Assembly (NCBI GenBank): GCA_010909165.1
Contig: VJWM01000134.1
Span: 1 to 64,000, forward strand
Direction: 5' to 3'
DNA from: Anthoceros angustus
Taxonomy: Eukaryota; Streptophyta; Anthocerotopsida; Anthocerotales; Anthocerotaceae
DNA: 64,000 bases
Positions within the stretch are counted from its first letter, which is position 1. Each line of letters starts with the position of its first letter. The translations under genes were made by a program, and so were the position numbers. Of the stretch, positions 53,560 to 64,000 are shown one piece after another. The notes under the pieces are model-generated. The model saw nothing but the letters and a program-made list of their open reading frames with translations, had not been told where the DNA came from and made no database searches.

Positions 53560-53950
53560 ATCGAATTCCTGCGATGCTTATCCATCGCGCGATTCGTCCG
53601 GATAGATCGGGTTTGTTTACCAAGTACTTGATGCGAAATGGTCCACATGGAACACAACTTTGCAAGCCGGAGATAGTGTCGAAATTTCTTGCGAGAATAG
53701 ATGATGCCAAGAGCTTCTCTTTCGATCGTGGAGTAGTTCCGTTACGCATCCGAAAGTTGGCGTCACATAGAAGATCGGCCTATCATGCTTCTTTCCATCA
53801 CGTTGACTCGGGATGGCCCCTATGGCATAGGTGATACATCCACAAAGACATGAAAAGGTTCTTCCCGGTTGGGGTTGTCGGTGCCCCCGTAAGCTCTTTT
53901 CAAACTTAGAACGCTTCACATCGCTCGGCCGTCCGATCAAAAGGAACATC
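53560..53950 (-). pseudogene. Gy-A RNase H
   Basis: Minus sense fragments FHVFVDVS (53850), GAIPSQRDGKKHDRPIFYV (53810-53755), SDAERNYSTIEREALGI-type (53745-53700), KFRHYL, VDHFA, YLVNKPDLSGRIARW (53640-53590). These give the usual catalytic positions (D in FVDVS, E in NYSTIEREAL, D in VDH). Two frameshifts. Confidence 0.82.
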
Positions 53951-54960
53951 TTTCTTGATGGTTGCGTGAGAGGTGCGCCTTCTTTGCAAAATCAATGATG
54001 AATCTCTGTAGTATCCCACCAAGCGATGAAGGCTCGAACTTGCCTTACCGTTTCGGAGCATCCATCTGTGATGACTCGACCTTTTCCTATCCACCTCAAA
54101 CCTCGCTTGAAACACGATGTGCAGTGATTCCTTCTCATTCGAAATAACATTTGCTTGGGTGTAACTTCAAATTGGTTTCTCTACATACATACCTTTGGCG
54201 AAGATGTCCCAAGTCAGTCTCTTCCCAAACACACAAAAGTCATCCGAAATACTTCCATGAATTTCCTCGGTACTCTCGGAAAATGGTATTCACTACTCTA
54301 CGAAGGTGGCGGGGCATTGCAAAGACCAAAGGGTAATTTGGCATATGCAAATGTCCCCAATCGATGGTAAGCGTTGTTTTGTCTGATCTTCCTTTCTCGA
54401 GTGATCGATTGTATCCACGAATACCCGTCTAAGCTGTACATCTCATGCCTGCGACCGTGTCCAATACACTATCCATAAGCGGCAAAGGGTGATGGTCTTT
54501 CTTAGTTGCCTCATTCAACTTCACGAAATCTGGACCGAACTTTCCCTGTTGCTTCTTAGGCACAATCACAATCGGTGCCACCCATTCGCTTGTAGTCTGG
54601 GATAGATTACTCCGCCTCCGGATCGATCCAATTGCTCCTTCACCACTAGAGAATACTTTGGATTGAGTCGATCTTGCTTGATCCTCACGAGTCGCTCCTT
54701 CCTTCAAGTCGATTCGGTGCACTCCCAACTCCCGGTCATTTCGGTTACCTTGAGCGAAACAATCTATGTATTCAACAACGGTGGAGGTTCCTTCTCTTTG
54801 TTCGCGGATGCGCATATGACCTTCTTCCGGGGCAGCTCCATTTCCTCTAAGGCTCGGATCCAGTCCGTCCGGACAACTTCCTGTGTGTTCCTTCATCGGA
54901 AAATCTTCATTGTCGGCTTTCCTTATCCAAGGATGCTTTCTCCGTCCCTTCTCCATTGTA
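53951..54960 (-). pseudogene. Gy-A reverse transcriptase
   Basis: Minus sense: TSEWVAPIVIVPKKQQGKFG, FVKLNEATKKDHHPLPLMD (54600-54470) for the first blocks, LPFGLCNAP (54330-54305), SDDFCVFG (about 54240, the damaged (Y/F)xDD block), and a third block in 54115-53906. The frame from 54956 is open for 175 codons and includes the spacer from protease. Otherwise broken. Confidence 0.85.
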
Positions 54961-55139
54961 CTCGATTCTTCTCTATCTCGACACAGGCGTCAACAAGCAG
55001 CGGGACAATACGTTTGATCATCGATCGAAGAATTTTCCTCTCCTCTGTCTCCTCCCCAACCTCGGAGGTGTACTCCTCGGTGAGGATTAGTTTCCCCTTC
55101 ATAGGTTTCCTTGCTCCACTCACGAGGCATGAGCCAGCG

Positions 55140-55490
55140 GCATGCCCTTAGCGATCTGAAATTAATTTCCTTCTTCCCCAAGGCGGCTCTTCTGCCGTAT
55201 AGCCATGGCCTCCCTATCAACACTTGATACCGGTCGGACTGTCGCATGACCACATAAGTCAAAGGAAAACAATGCCTCCAATGTTGGTGGGTATCAGTAC
55301 CCCGGTCGCCGCGTCGATCCGCCATTCGAAGAATGGTGCGTGTCCTCGAACTTGGTGTATCCTAGTTTGCTGGCCGTTTCTTCCATCATCAGTTAACCCC
55401 CGAGCGGTCGATGGTACCGCCTTATCAAGCATCCGTTCACTTGACCGATATTTCACCGGCACCCAAATCCATGAGTTCCACAACTCGTAC
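55140..55490 (-). pseudogene. Gy-A aspartic protease region
   Basis: Minus sense: IDGSGVN-like residues in broken frame near 55410, and VMRQSDRYQVLIGRPWLYG, LGKKEINF (55260-55165). The (L/I)(L/I)GRPWLY motif is the usual end of plant gypsy proteases. It lies between gag and RT as expected. The catalytic D(S/G)G cannot be read in one frame. Confidence 0.65.
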
Positions 55491-56239
55491 GTATAGTCGT
55501 TACGGTTTTACGTATGAGTCCCTTTCGCCGCTTCTCGCATCATCGTCGATACTTGGGGTTGTCGGACAAGAGTTGTCGAAATGTCACAAGGAATTCTTGA
55601 TCCAGAGATTACGCGGTGACCTTCTCGGTGAGAGGGTCTTCTTCTCCTCTGATTACTTCTTCTTGGCAACCCTCCATCTTTGTCATCACTCCCCACATGG
55701 TTTCGGTGCATGTTTCTCTTGAGTGAGTTTCCGTGGTCGGCATCGAGCATGCACGCCACCTCTGGTGATGTATGTGGTGAAAACCTGGACGCCCTCCCTC
55801 GGCCCCCGGTCTGGCGTTTCTTCATCTCTCATGTCACTTCCTCGCATTCTTCTTTTCTTTCGCTCGGATTCGCCCATCTCCGCCGAACTTCCAATTTCGA
55901 GCATTCCCTTGTCGTCAGTGTCGTCCCTCCTTGTCTTGGCCAGGCGTGGCGTGCGACCAACTCGTCTTCTCCGGATATATACCCGGAGTCCACTTCCTGC
56001 ACTTCCAACCACTCGCCTTCTTGCTCCTCTCCCCAGCGTTCGCCGGCTTCTACTTCCACACTGTCTGGGGTGGGCACGAGAATCTCGGGTTTGGTGGAAT
56101 CTCCTCACCTGCTTGGGGTTAGCGAATCGTACCCACAGTGGCGAGAATGGTCTTGGGCCCGTACATCTTGCATCTCCGCTATATGACTGGCGCCTTGCAG
56201 ACTGACGAGAAGGGTGTACCCAATCATCGCCTTAGTTAC

Positions 56240-56290
56240 GGACATGCATTCGCATAATGATCAGGCGCCCACAGTTGTAGCAATGGCCCG
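56240..56290 (-). other. Gag zinc knuckle (CCHC), split by a 1-nt shift
   Basis: Minus sense gives GHCYNCGR, then in the next frame DHYANACP. Together this matches the C-x2-C-x4-H-x4-C retroviral knuckle with one frame change between Arg and Asp. Confidence 0.75.
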
Positions 56291-57424
56291 GTACATTAAG
56301 GGTCGTTGAGAGGATTCGGTCTCCATTGATTGATTGCTTGCCTTGGACCATACCTCATCCTTTGGGTGATCTTGGGTTGATAGGTGGCTCTCATGGATTG
56401 AGGCGGTCGAGCTCTGTCACGGCACGCATCGATACACCTCCTCTCCCGAATAGTATGGGTCTAGATCGTACTCCACGATTGACCCATCGTGTCTTGAGAC
56501 GGCATTCACGATGCGTATGGCTGGTGATGACAATTGCTACAAAAGACTTCTGCGGGTAGGGAAGGAGATCGTCGGTCGATTCTTGACTAATTTGATCTCG
56601 ATGTCACCCGTTTCATCACATCTTCCAAATTGGTGTCTTGGACGCCTTCCATTTCTCCCTTTTCCCTTCTCTGCAACCTTCGTGGCGTTTTCTCTTGTCT
56701 CTCTCCTTCTTCTTGACCAAATGTTCCAAGTCTTTTTCACTCGCTTATGATGTGCTTCTTAGATTCGCTATCATCGTCCCGGATGTTGAATTCTCTTGAG
56801 ATGATGATGGTTTTGAGTGTCTTGACGTCGATTCTTGACGAACTTGAAGGCGATGTCTCTTCCTTCTTCCTCTTGCCACTCGCTTTCTTCCGTCTTCTCC
56901 TCCCGTGGGCCTCCCATGCTTGTGCTCGAATGCCTTCCTCAAGGTATCATTGCCCTGCGGTGAATCTCCATCTTCGTGGTAGTCCACAGACGAACCAATC
57001 CAACGCTTGTTCTTAGAATCGCTTGTGATTCTCCTCCGTGTTGTCCACTCTCGGGTATCTTCTCCGAGCGTAAAACCGTTCCACATAATCGAGCAAGGAT
57101 TCTTTCTTCTTTCGCAGTCGAAGTTTGTTAACATGGGTAGTGTGGCTCAAACCACGAGCGAATAAGGAAATCAGCTCGTAACCAAGCGGTGGGTGGGGTA
57201 GAGAACTTCGGCATACCATTGTTGCGGTCCTAAGCGATCCAGGAAAAATTGTACCCGATCAGCCGAGGAATCCTCGATGTTAGCCCTCGAGATGGATTGA
57301 AAAGTTTTACAAAACTTTCGGCATCGATGTCGTCCTCCTTCTTGGATCCAAATTTGGGATATGGCTGCCTTGTGTGCGGGTGATGGGGCTTGCTCCTCCT
57401 GTCTGGCTCCTCCGCTCCTCATGG

Positions 57425-58455
57425 CTATGGGCAAAGGTGTCGATCTTGAAGGGTCGTCACACTGCCGAGTAAGTGAGAAACTCGGGCAGCTCTTGCTCGT
57501 GGGTTGTGGACTTGATTGTGTCTTGCTCGGCTCCCACAATTCTTGCTTCTTCTCTCATGCGCCTCGCCACCGCGCTTCCTGTCGAGCCAAATGATCGAGA
57601 TATTGTCGATTGTAAGTGTCCCAATCCTTGCTCCTGATGCGATCAACGCCGCCCGTATGGCTGCCTCCGAGCCCTCTCGGTAACAAATTCAGCGTGTCGC
57701 TCGTTGACTCCCCTCGGGATGATCTCAAAACAAGGCGTTTTCTTCGTCGGGGCTCGAGTCGAAAAATCTTCTAAGGTGTCGATGTCGAGAAGAGGATGCG
57801 AGTCGTTCGGACGGGTGGTAGCGGGACCACCCTACTTCCCTCTCAGTCCTTCACACCGTTCGTGGGTGATACTAACTCCGCAGTCGTGAACTCTCGAAGG
57901 GTTGCAAAGGAAACACGGCCTCCGTTCGGTTCCGCTCATGGCTATGGGCAAAGGTGTCGCTGCCGAGAACCGTCGTCACTGAGAGTAAGTGAGAAACTCG
58001 GGCAGCTCTTGCTCGTGGGTTGTGGACTTGATTGTGTCTCGCTCCCACAATTCTTGCTTCTTCTCTCGCAGCGCGCCTCGCTTACGCCACTGTCGAGCCA
58101 AATGATCGAGATATTGTCGATTGTAAGTGTCCCAATCCTTGCTCCTGTCTGCGATCAACGCCGCCCGTATGGCTGCCTCCCGAGCTCTCTCGGTAACAAA
58201 TTCAGCGTGTCGCTCGTTGACTCCAGATGATCTCACAAACAAGGCGTTTTCCCCTCGAGTCCGAAAAATCTTCTAAGGTGTCGATGTCGGAAGAGGATGG
58301 GTGCGGACGGGTGGTAGCGGCAGGACCACCCTACTTCCCTCGAGTCCTTCACCGTGGGTGATACTAACTCCACTTGTCGTGACTCTCAAGGAAAGAATGA
58401 GCTCGGCCTCCGTTCGGTTCCGCCTCTGTCTTCTTGATGTTCCAAAGTACCACGG
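57425..58455. repeat. Tandem duplication of ~515 bp in gag
   Basis: GGCTATGGGCAAAGGTGTCG at 57421 and 57936, GCAGCTCTTGCTCGTGGGTT at 57486 and 58001, and CGGACGGGTGGTAGCGG at 57817 and 58306. The two copies differ by small indels only. Confidence 0.9.
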
Positions 58456-58730
58456 CTCCCGTCCGTGGGTGGCGCTGTCGGACCTTTCTCCACGCAAAAC
58501 AATCGAGACCTAGCGTGGTGACGATCGTTGTACCGTACTTTCTTCCTCGGTCGAGCTTCCTTCGGCTGTTACCTCCACTCTGGCGCGATGGCTCGGCTAA
58601 CCTCTCGGGATTGCCTCTATCCGCGTCGATACTCATCCCTTCGGCGCCCTTTGCACGAGTTGAAAGGGGGATACAGACGCAATGCCCGTTTACTCCCTCT
58701 ATCATCATTCACTCACACAATCCTCAAGCA

Positions 58731-58749
58731 GCAAATCCCGACAGCGCCA
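58731..58749 (-). other. Gy-A primer-binding-site-like sequence
   Basis: Minus-strand TGGCGCTGTCGGGATTTGC four bases after the LTR end. The TTTGGCGC(C/T)GT style is common after gypsy 5' LTRs in plants; the cognate tRNA cannot be assigned here. Confidence 0.7.
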
Positions 58750-58753
58750 AAAA

Positions 58754-59654
58754 TGTGGTAGGTTTGCCTCGGTCACCCGAGCTCGCCTCGGTGGCCACAC
58801 TTATCCCGTTGAATCGTGGGTTCGATCCCAAGAGATTTGGTTCGGATTGTTTGTCGTTCCTCTCACTCTCGCTCTCATCATTCCCGGTCTACTTGTCCTC
58901 GATGTGGGCAACAAAGCGGTGTTATGCGTTTGGGTTATCGGCCTGGCGCGCTCCACGCCTTCGAGATTCCCTCCACCTCAACACTCTCCTGCCAACTACA
59001 GCGATCAATTCACTCTACAACGACACACCCATAACCAACCTCTTCACCATTCTCAAAAGAAACATAGCTCACGGACAACCACATGGACTCACTTCATTCG
59101 ATCCCCAAATCTAACTCTACCATAGCGTTCGCGGTTTGCGCCTCCCTTGCAACTGGCACAGGGGACTAGGGGGTATTTCTCTCGGGCGATTGCGTGCGAC
59201 ACACGCGGCGTGGTCGGCGATCCTGCGAGGCCACCCAGCACAACACACATCCAACAACAATCTTTCACGAGAGGAGGAGCTGCGTTGGCGAACCCACCGC
59301 GAGGGCCTCCGGCGAACCCCACCTTCGCCTTCGTCGCTTGGCGGGCGGCGGTCAGCTCGCACACACACAAAGGGATGCGGAGGCGAAGAATGCATGACAA
59401 AGCAAGGTCGGTGTTTATTCATTCTTCCACCCTCCCTTTTATAGGTGAAGTCGGCCACTCGTGCTAGTTTAATGCTAGGCGACTTGCCAAGTCCAACAAT
59501 AGGACTCTTGGCCCCCGATTCGTCCTCTCGGCTCGATCCGGCTCACCTTGACGAGAATATCCTATCTGTCTATCACGCCACTCTTAAATACTCACACTTC
59601 CCAAGGTGTGCACCACTTGGGACAAAACGTCCTATTGAAAAGGTCCTACTGACA
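58754..59654 (-). repeat. Gy-A LTR shared by copy 1 (5') and copy 2 (3')
   Basis: 901 bp, minus sense TGTCAGTAGGACC ... CCTACCACA. Followed by PBS and gag of copy 1, preceded by GCGAACGTAGGA and the coiled-coil ORF end of copy 2. TATA at 59443-59437, AATAAA at 59419-59414. One LTR between two internal regions indicates tandem elements from unequal recombination or tandem integration. Confidence 0.9.
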
Positions 59655-61280
59655 TCCTACGTTCGCTGCTTTTTGTTCGCCCTCGCAGCTTCAATGTCTT
59701 CCCCTTCGATGGGTCGCTTAGCCTTGCCCACCTCCAGGGAGTCTTCTCCGGACTACTAGCACGCCTCGTCGGCCCCTCATGGTAGGTCTTCCTTGTGGTA
59801 GGAGGTTCCATTCCTCCTACCCGTTCGTCCTCAGTAGGTTCCTCCCCTACTGTCTTCGTCTTCTTGGTAGGCGGTTCGTCTCCTACCTCTTTGATCTTGC
59901 TATGGGGTACCTTCCCTCACACTGGGTTTCGTAGCCGGAGGTACCCTTCCTTGGGGTCACCTCCTCCTCTTCAGCAGTTCCTACAGTAGGAACTTTGGTA
60001 GTACCATCCTACCATCGGTCTCTTCCTCCGGCTTGATAGCTCCACCGTCTCGGGAGGTTCCCCTTGGCGTCGCCGTGGTGCTTCTTGACTCGCTCGTTCG
60101 GCTATGTCCAGCCCGGCTGCTTTCCTTGTACCAACTCAAAGTTTGACCTCCGGGTTGCCATTCCACTTGCGTCGAGCAGTGAGGTCTGTTTCTTCGTCTT
60201 CCTCAGCATGGCGTTCCTCAATCGCTTCTAGGAGGTTGTTGTAGTAGGTCGCCACCCTACCACTCTCCTTCTTTTTGTCGTCCATGATCACGGACCCTTA
60301 GTGGGATGGCCTTTTCGTCCCACCGGCGATTTGTCACTCCTACCAATGCGGCCTCTTTCTCCACTACCGCTCCTCAACTCCGGGCAAGCCTCCCAATCTC
60401 CTTATCTTTCTCCATGGCTTCCATCGCCATGCGTTTCACTATATGTGATCGCCCTACTTTGCTCCTCGAATGACAAGACCCTCCAAAGATCGTTGGGCCA
60501 TCAAAACTTCCTTCCGGTTCCTTGCCTCCGTCTCATAGGCGTGGGTAAGGTCGTCGGCCTTCTTCGTTCTTGCTCCAAAAGTTCTCTCGTGTCTGAAGCT
60601 CCTCTTTGTGACCCTTAGTCACATTGTCCCATCCTTGTCGTTCCTTCACCAGTCGTATTTTCCCTTGTAATGCTCCTTCCGTTGCTCCATGGCAACTAAC
60701 TTCTTCGTAGGAGGTCCTTCTCGTCTTCAAGGTCCCGCTGGGCATGAATCTTGCCTCCTCCTTCTGCGTTCGATGTGTCCTACCCTTGCTAGGGTAGCTT
60801 CCAACTTCCTTCCGCCTCCTTCTGGCGGTTTCCAACTCCTCGGCCTCTTGGCTGATTTTGCCTCTGTCCTAAGACACGGTCAATCATTTCCCACACATTC
60901 ACCAACTTGGTGGTCATCTGTCGCTCTTTGGCGGATCTAGCACGGAGTGTTGCTTCTCGGAGGTGGTTTTGAGCTCCTCTCAATTTCTTCTCGGCATCCT
61001 CCGGCTCCTTTCGTAGGTCTCGAGTTCAAGACGAACTCGGCCACCTCCGACACGGTCCACTAGGGCGTCCATAGATCCTGCGCCCACTTCCTTCCGCTAC
61101 CCTCAGTAGGATGCCGTTCTCGATTCCCTCTGCTCCTCCATTGGTGCGTGGGTCACCAGTTCTCGGCGTTCTTCTCGTCACTGCCTCCTCAAGTCTTGTT
61201 ACTACTTCTTGGTGGGAGGTAAAGCTCCTCCGTAGGTCCTCCGTCCTCACAGGTCCCTCTGGGGGTTCACTCCCTACCGG
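59655..61280 (-). pseudogene. Gy-A coiled-coil 3' ORF (copy 2)
   Basis: Carries KKLRGAQNHLREATLRARSA, MTTKLVNVWEMIDRVLGQRQ (60983-60850), VKERQGWDNVTKGHKEELQT (60650-60580), and the PPETVE-type charged tail to 59655. Frame breaks are at different places from those in copies 1 and 3. Confidence 0.6.
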
Positions 61281-63612
61281 TGTTGTCGGCCTTCCAATCC
61301 TCAACCCTCGGTAGGTGGTCTCGTATCCTTTCCTCCTTCCTCCGTAGGAGGTGCTTCTATGGCCTTTTTCCCTTTCTCTTGTTGGGTTCGATCACGAGGC
61401 CTCATGTTGGTTCGCGGGCGTGGCGGTCTCTTGCCCGGGGCCTCTCTGTCTCTTCATCCTCTGGGGCCGGTGGCTCTCCCTACCCTCACGAGTAGCTTCT
61501 ATCTTGGCTTCTTCTCGTCGTGTAAGAACCTCCTCCCTCGATATAGGTGTACGAGGAAGGTAGAGACAAAGCGATTCTTGCTCCTCCATCACCAAATGGT
61601 TCGGCGCAACCGCTTTGTTCATCTGAGAATGGTGGCCCAATCCACCAACACAGGACATCTCATACATCATCATTAAATGGGAATTTCCGGTCGTCTTCCT
61701 TCGCGCGTTAGTCCCAGCCATATCTTGGCGAATAAATTCCACTTCGCTCCTTGAACAAAGAGATCCTCCAGCCATTGCCTTGCGACCATACTTCCTCCTT
61801 TGGTCGTAGGAACATGCTCATAACCTCCTCGGATCGATTCTTGGAGGCTGCAGAATGATCCCTCCCTTGTGGGCTTCCGGTATCAAATCGTATCACGGAA
61901 ATGCCGTACCTTCCACATCCCGGGATGACTTGATGTCGCATCCTCGAGCCGTCCTTGGTCACTCTCATTCGTCGCACTCACAGACCAAGGGGCTGCAAAG
62001 TGCCACCTGTACCAAGCAGCCATTCCATCTTCATCTCGGGCGCGTGGCGAGGCCTCAAATCTCGAGGTGAAATTTGGGCGGCCTACACTCGAACTTCGGG
62101 GTGGGTGTTTCTTACCTTTTCCCTTTGTGGGCGGTGTGGCGGCGGAGGTTTCCTCCCGTGGGAGTACCCGTTCCCGTCCTCACTATCTTTACCTACCTTC
62201 ACGCAGGGAGCACACACAAGGATAGCAAAATTGGAGAGATTGGAGTAATCTATCGGGCTAAGAGAGTGGAGCAAAGAGGTGGTGGTTTGGGTGAGATAAC
62301 GGCAAGGGGACTTCCGTGCTCCTCGGCAGTCGGCCTCACACCACACGAGGTGGCCTTGGCTCCTTCAATCTCCCTCCAGCGGTTTCGCTACCCTCACGAG
62401 TAGCTTCTATCTTGGCTTCTTCCACTCGTGAAGAACCTCCTCCTCCGATATAGGTGTACGAGGAAGGTAGAGACAAAGCGATTCTTGCTCCTCCATCACC
62501 AAATGGTTCGGCGCAACCGCCTGTTCATACTAATGGTGGCCCAATCCACCAACTTCCCGGACATCTCATACATCATCATTAAATGGGAATTTCCTGCACG
62601 CCTTCCTTGCACAAGACGTTAGTCCCAGCCATATCTTGGCGAATAAATTCCACTTCCTCCTTGAACAAAGAGATCCTCCAGCCATTGCCTTGCGACCATA
62701 CTTCCTCCTTTGGTCGTAGGAACATGCTCATAACCTCCTCGGATCGATTCTTGGAGGCTGCAGAATGATCCCTCCCTTGTGGGCTTCGGTATCAAATCGT
62801 ATCACGGAAATGCCGTACCTTCCACATCCGGGATGGACTTGATGTCGCATCCTCGAGCCGTCCTTGGTCACTCTCATTCGTCGCACTCACAGACCAAGGG
62901 GCTGCAAAGTGCCACCCGGTACCAAGCAGCCATTCCATCTTCATCTCGGGCGCGTGGCGAGGCCTCAAATCTCGAGGTGAAATTTGGGCGGCCTACACTC
63001 GAACTTCGGGGTGGGTGTTTCTTACCTTTTCCCTTTGTGGGCGGTGTGGCGGCGGAGGTTTCCTCCCGTGGGAGTACCCGTTCCCGTCCTCACTATCTTT
63101 ACCATCCTGTGGGAGCACACACAAGGATAGCAAAATTGGAGAGATTGGAGTAATCTATCGGGCTAAGAGAGTGGAGCAAAGAGGTGGTGGTTTGGGTGAG
63201 ATAACGGCAAGGGGACTTCCGTGCTCCTCAACAGTCTGGCCTCCACACCACAAGAGGTGGCCTCGGCTCCCTTCAATCTCCCTCCAGCGGTTTCGCTACC
63301 CTTGATCTGTGCTCTTCCCTCAGCGCCTCTCCAACAATTGCTCCTCCGCTCGAGCACCTTCACTCCGCCGCCTGCGGACCCCTCAGACTCCTCTCCGTTT
63401 CTCCCCGCTCCGCCCAATCGCTCTGCGATCGCCCTCAGCTGCTCCTTGCTCGGCTTTCGCTCGCCTCGTCGCTGCGCCCTCGCGCCTTGATTCGCGCTCC
63501 CTCCGGCTGCGCGCTGTCGGCCGGCGCCGCTCACTGCTGCCTTCCTCCTTGACGCAACTCCACTTACTCCCTCGGTAGCCCGCTGCTGAAACTGGCGCCC
63601 GTTCAAAACCAC
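61281..63612 (-). pseudogene. Gy-A repeated 3' ORF (copy 2)
   Basis: Two ORF units (starts near 62955 and 62045; marker TATAGGTGTACGAGG at 61542 and 62449, period about 907 bp) preceded by a charged segment (63612-63200: SRRERESRREGAATRRAKAE and a GRLKGAEA end). Reads as in copy 1: DVEGTAFP-like, GYDLIPEAHKG, FPFNDDV, NHLVMEEQESLCLYLPR. Confidence 0.6.
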
Positions 63613-64000
63613 AGCTAACGAGTTTGCGGTACATGCAAATCTGCCTTAATAATGCTCCTCACGATGGGCGCCACGTGTCGGTTCAAAACTCCTGTAGCCA
63701 TTTTCCATCTACAACTTAACTAGCCCTTTTGGCATATATAGCCATGCAACCTAAATAATTGAAGGCCAAGGAACTTCTTATCCCGAATATTCCTACTCCC
63801 ATGGTCCAAGGAACTTTCCGGAACCTATCATGCCTATATATGCTTCTATCTACCCATACTTCTCGATCAGAACCTCCTACAGTGCGATTGATTAAGTCCG
63901 AACTCCCTCGGACGTCCTACCATCTTCCTACTGTTTCTATCGACCTACCTACACACACTGCACGAACAACTACTACCCAATCTACAGCGTCGGTCTCCCA
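63613..64000 (-). promoter_or_regulatory. Promoter-like segment after integrase (Gy-A copy 2)
   Basis: Minus sense GCATATATAGGC (63843-63832), GGCTATATATGCC (63743-63730), CGACACGTGGC (63680-63670). Alignable with 51605-51981 along its whole length. Confidence 0.5.

Larger units (their letters stand above)
56220..58710 (-). pseudogene. Gy-A gag
   Basis: Minus sense: an N-terminal part with a 0.5-kb duplication (57425-58455), then capsid-like SADRVQFFLDRLGPQQWYAE (57265-57210), FARGLSHTTHVNKLRLRKK and ESLLDYVERFYARRRYPRVD (57160-57040), a Ser/Arg-rich spacer, and a zinc knuckle at 56240-56290. The retrotransposon gag motif (W...A..FL..L...W..........LLDYV..F) supports capsid function. Frameshifts throughout. 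Confidence 0.8.
45356..59654 (-). mobile_element. Gy-A copy 1: complete 14.3-kb Ty3/gypsy element with long 3' coding region
   Basis: Two LTRs of 915 bp (45356-46270) and 901 bp (58754-59654), both TGTC...ACCACA. Minus-sense order: LTR, PBS-like, gag, protease, RT, RNase H, integrase (to 51982), promoter-like segment, repeated 3' ORF, coiled-coil ORF, LTR. The post-integrase part is about 5.3 kb, nearly as long as gag-pol. The same order in the two partial copies shows that it belongs to the element. All genes are frameshifted. No matching target duplication, because the 5' side is another Gy-A copy. Confidence 0.88.
59655..64000 (-). mobile_element. Gy-A copy 2, post-integrase part (cut by window end)
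   Basis: Same order as 46271-51981. The promoter-like segment runs to the window edge, so integrase should start just outside. Very similar to copy 1 apart from indels and one fewer unit of the repeated ORF. Confidence 0.88.

Noticed and set aside
58808-58835. tRNA B-box-like GGGTTCGATCCC in the Gy-A LTR
   Set aside because: No cloverleaf or A-box at the right distance; conserved only as part of the LTR.

Overview
The window looks like a repeat-rich plant nuclear genome (streptophyte). Supporting signs are a Ty1/copia element with an exact initiator tRNA-Met primer binding site, several Ty3/gypsy elements, plant G-box/TATA motifs, and no bacterial gene spacing. I cannot tell which plant group it comes from. 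I recognise no intact host gene, rRNA, tRNA or CRISPR array. Almost every coding trace is frameshifted, so the annotation is essentially one of nested mobile elements.

Left part (1-32340). A Ty3/gypsy element on the minus strand (called G2 here) has its reverse transcriptase, RNase H and the start of integrase at 31564-29427, and the rest of integrase at 14678-13260. The two halves are separated by a 14,748-bp DNA transposon (14679-29426). That transposon has 21-bp identical terminal inverted repeats (TIRs) and a 4-bp ACAT target duplication. Conceptually removing it plus one ACAT rejoins the integrase zinc-finger reading frame exactly. It carries a decayed large DDE-type transposase gene (15714-18640, plus strand), a second plus-strand gene, several minus-strand coding segments (AT-hook-like, coiled-coil, acidic/basic), and many minisatellites. 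The right-hand 10.6 kb of a second copy occupies 1-10616, ends in the same TIR, and abuts a copia integrase. That integrase is itself present as three tandem decayed copies (10617-12960).

Right part (32340-64000). Three copies of a very large gypsy family (Gy-A) are present. The complete copy lies on the minus strand (45356-59654, 14.3 kb). In order it has a 5' LTR, PBS-like site, gag with zinc knuckle, protease, RT, RNase H and integrase; then a conserved promoter-like segment; then about 5.3 kb of additional sense coding sequence (a tandemly repeated ORF and a coiled-coil/PPT-repeat ORF); then the 3' LTR. A second minus copy (59655-64000, cut by the window edge) shares the 58754-59654 LTR, giving an LTR-internal-LTR-internal tandem. 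A third copy, on the plus strand (32345-44045), retains only the post-integrase region and the 3' LTR. That LTR was split by a 5.7-kb copia element (37901-43609, minus). The plus and minus Gy-A copies face each other tail to tail across a 1.3-kb spacer, forming a large imperfect inverted repeat.

How it fits together. The order of events can be read from the nesting: gypsy G2 and copia fragments first, then the TIR transposon into both; Gy-A first, then copia into its LTR. Repeat copies differ mostly by short indels with long identical blocks between them. This could be biology or a sequence-assembly effect, and it limits every statement about frameshifts.
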